DNA of 5,573 nt, taken from positions 1 through 5,573 of the forward strand of contig CABQGZ010000252.1 of NCBI GenBank assembly GCA_902463835.1, in the 5' to 3' direction. This document shows positions 1-5,255 of this stretch, piece after piece; positions within the stretch are counted from its first letter, which is position 1, and each line of letters starts with the position of its first letter. Below the pieces are notes generated by a model. The model was given only the letters and a program-made list of their open reading frames with translations, made no database searches and was not told the DNA's origin. A program made the translations under genes and the position numbers. The stretch is from an uncultured Lachnospiraceae bacterium. GTDB lineage: Bacteria; Bacillota; Clostridia; Lachnospirales; Lachnospiraceae.

Positions 1-28
1 TTGGGGGTATCCTCCTGTTCGTTATAAT
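1..28 (+). promoter_or_regulatory. Possible plus-strand promoter facing the palindrome
   Basis: A perfect TATAAT at 23-28 has TTGGGG (1-6, only TTG matching) 16 bases upstream. If used, transcription would begin near 35 and run through the palindrome, antisense to the flavoprotein 3' end. The -35 box is poor, there is no extended -10 and the window starts here, so this is weak. On the minus strand the same bases read TATAAC, with no acceptable -35. Confidence 0.25.
11..16 (-). promoter_or_regulatory. Ribosome binding site of a minus-strand gene starting beyond the window
   Basis: The minus strand reads AGGAGG followed by ATACCCCCAA at the window edge. A start codon at or just past base 1 would have about 10 bases of spacing, so another minus-strand gene probably follows the flavoprotein. 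Its identity cannot be seen. In many Clostridia this flavoprotein precedes cytidylate kinase (cmk), which is only a guess here. Confidence 0.55.
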
Positions 29-46
29 GTGTATGGTCGAAGGGAC

Positions 47-195
47 GCTCGGGAGAAAGGATATGTTCTGTCAGACGCGCTCTCGCTCCGTGCACAGACG
101 TAGCGGACACTAACCTCGCAGACCATTATCATAGTCTGCTCGCTAAGTGCCGACGTCTTGCAAGGGCCTGTCAGAGCATATCCTTTCCCCCGAGC
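47..195. repeat. 149-base imperfect palindrome / long hairpin downstream of the flavoprotein gene
   Basis: The outer arms 47-70 and 172-195 pair in 22 of 24 positions. After an asymmetric internal loop (71-90 against 163-171), a second stem forms between 91-123 and 134-162, including TGCA-C-AGACGT (91-101) with ACGTCTTGCA (153-162), CACT (108-111) with AGTG (146-149) and GCAGAC (118-123) with GTCTGC (134-139). The apical loop is about 124-133. The structure fills nearly the whole gap between the flavoprotein stop and the ribosome site of the next gene. Neither strand has a T run after the stem, so it is not a textbook intrinsic terminator. No long open frame, tRNA or known riboswitch is recognised. 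Candidates are a dispersed palindromic repeat or MITE-like element, a structured RNA with a 6S-like stem-bubble-stem outline, or a transcript processing/stability element. The palindrome is directly visible; its role is unknown. Confidence 0.85.
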
Positions 196-201
196 TGTTT
201 A

Positions 202-1524
202 TCAGCATACTGTTTCTCCAGCCAAATATCCTGTGGACCAGGCGATTTGGAGGTTGAAACCGCCGGTTAGAGCGTCCAGATCAAGGATCTCTCCGGCGAA
301 GTAGAGGCCGCCAACCAGTTTGGACTCCATGGTGGAGGGGTTGACTTCTCTGGTATCGATGCCGCCGCGGGTGATGATAGCTTCGTTGAAGTCCCGGAAA
401 CTGGTCAGGGTTATGGGGAGCTGCTTGATCAGGGCTGCGAAGCGCTGGCGCTCTTCTTTTGTGATCTCGTTTACTCTTTTTTCCTCAGGAATCTGGCTTA
501 GGGAGATCATGACGGGAATCATTTTTGTTGGGAAAAGCTTCTGGATGGCATTTTTGAAGGACTTGTTGGGGCTTTCTTCAAAATCACGCAGAATGCGCTT
601 GTCCAGCTGCTGTTCGGTCAGGGCGGGCTTCAGATCCAGGTGCATGGTTAAGGGCATCTTGCCGGCATAGTCATTGACTATGCTGCTGGCGCTCAAAAGG
701 AGCGGGCCGCTCACGCCAAAATGGGTGAACAGCATCTCGCCGAAGCCTTCGTAGAGCTGTCTCTTCTCCTTATAGATAGTGACTGCCACATTTTTCAGGG
801 AGAGACCCTGCAGGTCTCTTACCCATTGTTCTCCTGTCTCAAAGGGTACAAGGGCCGGTGTGGGCTTTGTCACGGTATGTCCCAGCTTCCTGGCAAAACG
901 GTACCCGTCTCCGGTCGATCCTGTGGCCTGGTAGGAACAGCCGCCGGTGGCAAGGATCACTGCGTCTGCTTTCAGCACGGAACCATCTGATAGTCTCACG
1001 CCTGTTGCGCGAAGCCCTTCCGCAGCAACGTTCTCCTTTCGCTGCTTTTCTGATTCCGCCTGGACACCACCTGGAAACTGTTTATCCGAATCGCAGCTGC
1101 ATTCGGATTCTGTCAGAATCTCTGTCACCTTGGTATGAAGCTGTATGGTGACATGCTCCTTCTCCAGTTTCCGGCGCAGAGCGGCGATCACATCGGAGGA
1201 ATGATCCGATACCGGGAAGACACGCTCTCCCCGCTCTGTCTTTGTCCTGAGGCCGTTTTCCTCAAAAAAGGAAATGGTCTGCCAATTGGAAAAGGTGTAA
1301 AAGGCGCTGTACAGGAATTTGGGATTGCGCAGCACATTTTGAAACAGCTCTTCCGTATCACAGGCGTTGGTCAGATTGCATCTTCCCTTGCCGGTAATAT
1401 AGATTTTTTTGCCTAATTTTTCATTTTGCTCCAGCAGCTGAACCAAACAGCCCCGCTCTGCCGCCCGGATGGCAGCCATCATACCGGCCGCTCCGCCTCC
1501 TATTACAATTACCGTTGTTCTCAT
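202..1524 (-). CDS. NAD(P)/FAD-dependent oxidoreductase, HI0933/BaiN-like family
   Basis: This 440-residue flavoprotein begins with a Rossmann FAD-binding motif, V-I-G-G-G-A-A-G-M-M-A-A (about 7-18), then the family block G-K-K-I-Y-I-T-G-K-G-R-C-N-L-T-N (38-53). A-T-G-G (about 192-195) is the second FAD contact. The C-terminal signature N-P-S-T-M-E-S-K-L-V-G-G-L-Y-F-A-G-E-I-L-D...T-G-G-F-N-L-Q is intact. Family members are FAD-containing reductases; BaiN of Clostridium scindens has been linked to reductive steps in bile-acid 7-dehydroxylation, but most homologues have no known substrate, so no symbol is given. Length is about 25-35 residues above the usual 405-415, because of a hydrophilic, Ser/Glu/Lys-rich segment near 138-172 (about 1009-1113) with C142 and C144. 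The start is ATG 1524, chosen from ribosome-site spacing; TTG 1527 would add one Met. The gene ends in tandem stops (TGA TAA), and a long palindrome begins 6 bases after the TGA. Confidence 0.92.
   Translation of the reverse strand: MRTTVIVIGGGAAGMMAAIRAAERGCLVQLLEQNEKLGKKIYITGKGRCNLTNACDTEELFQNVLRNPKFLYSAFYTFSNWQTISFFEENGLRTKTERGERVFPVSDHSSDVIAALRRKLEKEHVTIQLHTKVTEILTESECSCDSDKQFPGGVQAESEKQRKENVAAEGLRATGVRLSDGSVLKADAVILATGGCSYQATGSTGDGYRFARKLGHTVTKPTPALVPFETGEQWVRDLQGLSLKNVAVTIYKEKRQLYEGFGEMLFTHFGVSGPLLLSASSIVNDYAGKMPLTMHLDLKPALTEQQLDKRILRDFEESPNKSFKNAIQKLFPTKMIPVMISLSQIPEEKRVNEITKEERQRFAALIKQLPITLTSFRDFNEAIITRGGIDTREVNPSTMESKLVGGLYFAGEILDLDALTGGFNLQIAWSTGYLAGETVC
1084..1108. repeat. Perfect 8-bp inverted repeat inside the flavoprotein's extra segment
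   Basis: ATCCGAAT (1084-1091) and ATTCGGAT (1101-1108) flank a 9-base centre, CGCAGCTGC, that contains the palindrome CAGCTG. It falls inside the coding segment that makes this flavoprotein longer than its relatives. It may be chance codon use, or a trace of an in-frame insertion. Confidence 0.6.
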
Positions 1525-2441
1525 CAATCCTCCAGCTTCGCGTAGCGCATTTTCAGTGAATCGTCAATATGATTGATCTCATCGTTCTCATAGACCTGAT
1601 ACTCGTCCCAGATATCCTCCAGCATCTCCAGGGTCTGGGCTACGTCTGACTGCTTCTTCATACAGAGGGCTACGATCAGCGCGTTGATCACGCTCAAGGG
1701 CGCCACCAGGGAATCCACAATGGATGCCATGTCGCTCTTGGCGATCAGGTTGCAGGAGGAATACAGGTTCATGGGAGAATGAACGCTGTCTGTGATCGTA
1801 ATTACCTTGGCACTCCGGTTGTTGGCGAATTCCATGGCCTTTAAGGTCCTCATGGAATACCTTGGAAAGCTGATTCCGATAATCACGTCCTCGCTGCCGA
1901 TGCGCACCATCTGCTCAAAGAGCTCGCTTGAGCTGTTGGTGTGAAGAAGATGGACATTTTCAAAAATCAGATTGAAATAAAATGCCATAAAGCTTGCCAG
2001 AGGCGCGCAGCTTCGGATTCCCACGATGTAGATATTTTTTGCATTCAAAATGGTATCCACCGCCAGCTCAAAGGCTGTCTGATCGATATTTTCCAGGGTG
2101 TACTTGATCTTATCCGCATCGGACTGCAGCACCGTCTCTAAGATCCGTGACTGACTGATACGGCCATAGGTGACCTCCATCCGCTGAATGGAATTCAGCT
2201 TATTCCGCACAAGCTCCTCCAGAGCTTTCTGAAACTCCGGATAACCTTTGTATCCCAGATGAGTGGCAAACCGCACTACGGTGGACTCACTGACGCCGAC
2301 CACCTCTCCCAGCCTTGCCGCTGTTAAGAATACGGCTTTGTCATAGTTGTCCATGATGTAGGCCGCCAGGCATTTCTGTCCCTTGCTCAAGCTGCCATAC
2401 TTCTCGTTTATTCGATTGCTCAACTCATTGGTATTACTCAT
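1524..2441 (-). CDS. RpiR/MurR-family transcriptional regulator (HTH + SIS domains)
   Basis: The 305-residue product has the RpiR layout: an N-terminal helix-turn-helix domain (about 1-80; recognition region V-V-G-V-S-E-S-T-V-V-R-F-A-T-H-L-G-Y at 47-64) and a C-terminal SIS domain (about 120-265). Such regulators bind operators as dimers and respond to phosphosugars. Here the SIS ligand loops are unusual: V-G-I-R-S-C-A-P at 140-147, and I-S-F-P-R-Y-S-M-R-T at 190-199 where sugar-phosphate binders usually have an I-S-x-S-G-x-T-type loop. The ligand may therefore differ. No sugar kinase, isomerase, PTS or etherase gene is nearby. The stop codon overlaps the start of the flavoprotein gene (TGATG), so the two are co-transcribed and probably translationally coupled. 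The inverted repeat over its own promoter suggests autoregulation. The family call is firm; targets and effector are unknown. Nothing shows it controls the decarboxylase genes upstream, which end before its promoter. Confidence 0.92.
   Translation of the reverse strand: MSNTNELSNRINEKYGSLSKGQKCLAAYIMDNYDKAVFLTAARLGEVVGVSESTVVRFATHLGYKGYPEFQKALEELVRNKLNSIQRMEVTYGRISQSRILETVLQSDADKIKYTLENIDQTAFELAVDTILNAKNIYIVGIRSCAPLASFMAFYFNLIFENVHLLHTNSSSELFEQMVRIGSEDVIIGISFPRYSMRTLKAMEFANNRSAKVITITDSVHSPMNLYSSCNLIAKSDMASIVDSLVAPLSVINALIVALCMKKQSDVAQTLEMLEDIWDEYQVYENDEINHIDDSLKMRYAKLED
1529..1533 (-). promoter_or_regulatory. Ribosome binding site GGAGG that selects the flavoprotein start
   Basis: GGAGG lies inside the last codons of the regulator gene, 4 bases before ATG at 1524 and only 1 base before the in-frame TTG at 1527. 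TTG would be too close, so ATG (1524) is the better start. That ATG shares its A with the regulator's TGA stop. Confidence 0.65.
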
Positions 2442-2449
2442 CTCTCCGG

Positions 2450-2454
2450 CTCCC
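2450..2454 (-). promoter_or_regulatory. Ribosome binding site GGGAG of the RpiR-type regulator gene
   Basis: The minus strand carries AAAGGGAG with the GGGAG core 8 bases before the ATG at 2441. It is weaker than the AGGAGG sites of the decarboxylase genes, fitting modest expression of a regulator. It supports this ATG as the start. Confidence 0.65.
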
Positions 2455-2466
2455 TTTTCTTCCTCT

Positions 2467-2526
2467 GCGCAAATGCTTCACACAGATCGTCTGCCACATC
2501 TCGAATTCCGTTTTGCGCTATGGCAG
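2467..2526 (-). other. Leader with two interlocking inverted repeats (pseudoknot-like topology)
   Basis: Within the predicted leader, CTGCCA (2526-2521 on the minus strand) can pair with TGGCAG (2496-2491), and GCGCAAA (2518-2512) can pair with TTTGCGC (2473-2467). The pairs interleave rather than nest, so they could form a pseudoknot or two alternative folds. The last arm ends 12 bases upstream of the ribosome site at 2454-2450. No known riboswitch consensus is recognised. With arms of only 6 and 7 bp this could be chance. Confidence 0.3.
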
Positions 2527-2537
2527 TTCCATTGACT

Positions 2538-2566
2538 ACTATAGCACAAAGTTGCCAAGTGGGCAA
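2538..2566 (-). promoter_or_regulatory. Likely sigma-A promoter of the RpiR-type regulator and flavoprotein genes
   Basis: On the minus strand TTGCCC (2566-2561) and TATAGT (2543-2538) are separated by exactly 17 bases, and the -10 box has the extended TGC before it. Matches to consensus are 4/6 and 5/6. Transcription would start near 2531, giving a leader of about 90 bases before the ATG at 2441. It lies just past the terminator-like hairpin, as expected for a separate transcription unit. A short inverted repeat, TTGCC-N5-GGCAA (2552-2566), covers the -35 box and part of the spacer and could be an operator. Confidence 0.6.
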
Positions 2567-2586
2567 GACAAGATTTCTTTTAAAAG

Positions 2587-2630
2587 AGTAAGCACCGCCA
2601 TGCCGTTGCTGTGCATAAACAGTGCTTACT
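2587..2630 (-). terminator. Possible intrinsic terminator after the decarboxylase operon
   Basis: A perfect 9-bp inverted repeat (2622-2630 with 2587-2595) starts 35 bases after the alpha-subunit stop. On the minus strand the downstream arm is followed by CTTTT and then AAAAG. Position and orientation suit the end of the operon. The 26-base loop is large and the T tract has only four Ts, so termination could be partial. The downstream CTTTTAAAAG (2577-2586) is itself palindromic, so a binding site is an alternative reading. Confidence 0.45.
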
Positions 2631-2665
2631 GTATCCTCAAACCATATTTCTTCCGGCAAATGCGA

Positions 2666-4078
2666 TTACACCGGATATGCCCCCGTCTTGCCATCTGCCA
2701 TGGCGGGATCTACCTTTGTCTTCTGTGCCTGACGGTACTTGAAGAATTCCGTGGCAACCTGTGGGAACAGCGCATAGGATAATACATCCTCATCCTGCTC
2801 CTTCCACTGTGCCATCTCGGCCTCAATCTTCTCTAACTCCGGCTCAAGCAGATCGGCCGGACGGCAGGTGATCACCTTCTCGTCCCCGATTACCTTCTTA
2901 ACTACTTCCGGATCAAAGGGCTTTACGGTCTGGCCGTACTCGCCCCGCAGGATAGCCTTTGTCTCCTTGGTAGCCACCTTGTAGCGCTCACCCATAAGCA
3001 CATTGAACACAGCCTGGGTGCCCACGATCTGGCTGGAGGGGGTTACAAGAGGCGGCTCGCCCAGGTCTTTTCTCACCCGGGGAATCTCTTTTAATACTTC
3101 CTCGTACTTGTCCTCGGCATTCTGCTCCTTCAGCTGGGAGATCATGTTGGAAAGCATACCGCCCGGCACCTGATACAGCAGGGTCTTGATGTTGACGCCC
3201 AACACCTTGGCGTTCATCAGGCCGCTGTCCAACGCCTGCTCCCGAAGGGGACGGAAATAGTCAGCAATCTCCGCCAGCAGATTCTGGTCAAGACCAGTAT
3301 CGTATGGCGTACCCTTGAAGGTCTCCACCATGACCTCGGTGGCCGGCTGGCTTGTTCCCAGAGCAAAGGGAGACATGGCGGTATCGATGATATCGCAGCC
3401 ATTTTCTACCGCTTTCAAATAGGTCATGCTGGCAACACCGCTGGTGTAATGGGTGTGCAGCTGAATGGGAAGCTCAGTGGCGGATTTCAGCGCACCGATC
3501 AGCTCCTCAGCCTGATATGGGGTCAAAAGACCAGCCATATCCTTGATACATAAGGAATGGGCGCCCATCTCCTCCACGCGCTTGGCGATATCCATCCAAT
3601 AGTCCAGAGTGTAGGCATCTCCCAGGGTGTAGGACAGGGCTACCTGTGCGTGACCATTCTCCTTGATTGCCGCGTTTACGGCTGTTTTCAGATTCCGGAT
3701 ATCATTCAGGCAGTCGAAGATACGAATGATATCAATTCCGTTTGCGATGGATTTCTGTACGAAATACTCCACCACGTCATCCGCGTAATGACGGTATCCC
3801 AAGATGTTCTGTCCACGGAACAGCATCTGTAATTTTGTATTTTTAAATCCGTCCTTTAACTTGCGCAGCCGCTCCCATGGATCTTCCTTTAAGAAGCGCA
3901 GGCAGGAATCAAAGGTGGCTCCGCCCCAGCACTCTACGGAGTGGTAGCCGACTTTGTCCATTTTCTCTATGATGGGAAGCATCTGCTCTGTTGTCATACG
4001 GGTGGCAATCAGAGACTGATGGGCGTCCCGCAAGACGGTTTCTGTAATTTTTATCGGTTTTTTTACTATATCTGACAT
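2666..4078 (-). CDS. oadA: Carboxyltransferase (alpha) subunit of oxaloacetate decarboxylase / pyruvate carboxylase B-type, lacking a biotin domain
   Basis: The 470-residue product is a DRE-TIM metallolyase-fold carboxyltransferase. It should move CO2 from oxaloacetate (or a related 2-oxo acid donor) onto carrier biotin, leaving pyruvate. Visible signatures are T-V-L-R-D-A-H-Q-S (14-22), C-W-G-G-A-T-F-D (50-57), R-I-F-D-C-L-N-D (119-126), C-I-K-D-M-A-G (177-183) and L-H-T-H-Y-T-S-G (207-214). By family knowledge D18, H208 and H210 bind the metal and K179 is the active-site lysine. The TIM barrel covers about 1-285 and the conserved PYC/OadA C-terminal domain about 290-450. The chain stops after a short tail (G-A-Y-P-V). 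Fused OadA proteins of about 590 residues continue into a Pro/Ala linker and an MKM biotin domain; here that part is supplied in trans by the carrier gene upstream. The start is fixed by AGGAGG 5 bases before the ATG. The direct neighbour of a beta subunit makes a decarboxylase more likely than a stand-alone pyruvate carboxylase B subunit. Confidence 0.93.
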   Translation of the reverse strand: MSDIVKKPIKITETVLRDAHQSLIATRMTTEQMLPIIEKMDKVGYHSVECWGGATFDSCLRFLKEDPWERLRKLKDGFKNTKLQMLFRGQNILGYRHYADDVVEYFVQKSIANGIDIIRIFDCLNDIRNLKTAVNAAIKENGHAQVALSYTLGDAYTLDYWMDIAKRVEEMGAHSLCIKDMAGLLTPYQAEELIGALKSATELPIQLHTHYTSGVASMTYLKAVENGCDIIDTAMSPFALGTSQPATEVMVETFKGTPYDTGLDQNLLAEIADYFRPLREQALDSGLMNAKVLGVNIKTLLYQVPGGMLSNMISQLKEQNAEDKYEEVLKEIPRVRKDLGEPPLVTPSSQIVGTQAVFNVLMGERYKVATKETKAILRGEYGQTVKPFDPEVVKKVIGDEKVITCRPADLLEPELEKIEAEMAQWKEQDEDVLSYALFPQVATEFFKYRQAQKTKVDPAMADGKTGAYPV

Positions 4079-4083
4079 GTTTT

Positions 4084-4089
4084 CCTCCT
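4084..4089 (-). promoter_or_regulatory. Ribosome binding site AGGAGG of the alpha-subunit gene, overlapping the beta-subunit stop codon
   Basis: The beta-subunit stop (TAG, 4090-4088) shares its last two bases with AGGAGG, which is 5 bases before the ATG at 4078. A ribosome finishing the beta subunit therefore sits over this site, suggesting coupled translation and matched amounts of the two subunits. It fixes the alpha-subunit start. Confidence 0.8.
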
Positions 4090-5236
4090 ATATTCCAAAG
4101 ATTGCCATAAAGGTACCTGCTGCTACTGCAGTTCCGATTACACCTGCCACGTTTGGTCCCATTGCATGCATCAACAGGAAGTTGGTGGGATCCTCGTCCG
4201 CTCCTACCTTCTGAGCTACACGGGCTGCCATAGGTACCGCGGATACACCGGCTGCACCGATCAACGGATTCACCTGTCCCTTTGTCACCTTGCACATCAG
4301 CTTACCAAATAATACGCCGGCCGCCGTACCAAACGCAAAAGCAACCAGACCCAGGGCAAAGATCTTGATGGTCTGCAGATTCAGGAACGCTTCCGCGCTT
4401 GTGGTAGCGCCTACGCTGGTTCCCAGCAGAATTACTACAATGTACATCAACGCATTGGAAGCTGTCTCTGTCAGCTGCCGTACCACGCCGCTCTCGCGGA
4501 ACAGATTGCCAAGCATCAGCATACCAACCAGCGGAGCTGTGGTGGGAAGAACCATTACCACGACGATGGTTACCACAATCGGGAACAGAATCTTCTCCAG
4601 TTTGGAAACGGGGCGAAGATGATCCATGCGGATTCTGCGCTCTTCCTTGGTGGTCAATAATTTCATAATCGGCGGCTGGATGATCGGCACCAGCGCCATG
4701 TAGGAATACGCTGCCACCGCAATCGGTCCCATCAGACCGGTCTGCTGTAGCTTTCCGGCCAGGAAAAGGGAGGTCGGGCCGTCAGCTCCACCGATGATAG
4801 CGATAGCTGCCGCCGCTTTGTCACCGAATCCAAGGAGGATGGCAAACAGGTAAGCTGCATAGATACCAAACTGTGCCGCAGCACCTAAGAGAAAGCTCTT
4901 GGGATTGGCGATCAGAGGTCCGAAGTCCGTCATAGCGCCTACGCCCAGGAAGATCAGGGAGGGCAGTACGGACCATTCATCCAGCAGATAGAAATAATGC
5001 AAAAGACCTGCGGCTCCGCCATCTGCCTCCTCAAGGGACATCATGATGTCCGGGAACATATTTACCAGAAGCATTCCAAATGCAATTGGCACAAGAAGCA
5101 GCGGTTCAAAGCCTTTGGCAATTGCCAGATAAAGGAACACACATGCAACCAGGATCATGGCAAAATTCCCCCAGGTCAGGTTGAAAAATGCCGTCTGGTG
5201 AATGAGGTTTCCCATTGTCTCAATTACATAAGTCAT
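4088..5236 (-). CDS. oadB: Na+-translocating decarboxylase, beta subunit (OadB/GcdB/MmdB family)
   Basis: This 382-residue integral membrane protein should decarboxylate carboxybiotin and couple the reaction to Na+ export. Hydrophobic segments run through most of the chain (for example about 25-40, 45-61, 115-137, 168-190, 216-242, 263-280, 292-314 and 360-380). The family signature G-G-A-D-G-P-T is at 149-155; its D152 matches the Na+/catalytic Asp described for Klebsiella OadB (D203). Y177 or Y179 is near the expected position of the essential Tyr. N323, G327, S332 and R339 reproduce exactly the spacing of the essential N373-G377-S382-R389 set of OadB. Length is normal and the ends look intact. 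The gene follows the biotin carrier by 19 bases and precedes the carboxyltransferase by 9, so all three should be one operon. Beta subunits of oxaloacetate, glutaconyl-CoA and methylmalonyl-CoA decarboxylases are very alike, so the symbol names the family, not a proven substrate. Confidence 0.95.
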   Translation of the reverse strand: MTYVIETMGNLIHQTAFFNLTWGNFAMILVACVFLYLAIAKGFEPLLLVPIAFGMLLVNMFPDIMMSLEEADGGAAGLLHYFYLLDEWSVLPSLIFLGVGAMTDFGPLIANPKSFLLGAAAQFGIYAAYLFAILLGFGDKAAAAIAIIGGADGPTSLFLAGKLQQTGLMGPIAVAAYSYMALVPIIQPPIMKLLTTKEERRIRMDHLRPVSKLEKILFPIVVTIVVVMVLPTTAPLVGMLMLGNLFRESGVVRQLTETASNALMYIVVILLGTSVGATTSAEAFLNLQTIKIFALGLVAFAFGTAAGVLFGKLMCKVTKGQVNPLIGAAGVSAVPMAARVAQKVGADEDPTNFLLMHAMGPNVAGVIGTAVAAGTFMAIFGI

Positions 5237-5246
5237 AAAAGGTCAA

Positions 5247-5252
5247 CCTCCT
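5247..5252 (-). promoter_or_regulatory. Ribosome binding site AGGAGG of the beta-subunit gene
   Basis: The minus strand reads AGGAGG followed by 10 bases and the ATG at 5236. It sits in the 19-base gap after the carrier's TAA stop, with no room for a promoter or terminator, so the two genes should share one transcript. The spacing is slightly long but supports this ATG as the start. Confidence 0.75.
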
Positions 5253-5255
5253 AAA

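Noticed and set aside
1..201. Palindrome as a classical rho-independent terminator of the flavoprotein transcript
   Set aside because: The outer stem is not followed by a T tract on the minus strand (CGTCCCTTCG follows), and the hairpin is far longer than usual terminators.
320..1416. Several plus-strand frames opposite the flavoprotein gene
   Set aside because: They lie entirely antisense to a gene with intact family motifs, overlap one another in different frames, and show no domain pattern.
2438..2659. 73-codon minus-strand frame between the alpha-subunit and regulator genes
   Set aside because: It would start with TTG without a clear ribosome site and overlaps the regulator start by 4 bases. 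It also covers the terminator-like hairpin, promoter and leader repeats. Its translation shows no recognisable domain.
3909..4295. 128-codon minus-strand frame across the beta/alpha junction
   Set aside because: It is an out-of-frame shadow of two well-supported genes, rich in Arg, Gly and Ser as expected from shifted reading, with no family resemblance.
4997..5254. 85-codon plus-strand frame opposite the beta-subunit N-terminus
   Set aside because: Antisense shadow of a conserved membrane protein; the composition (many Cys, His, Lys) resembles no known family.
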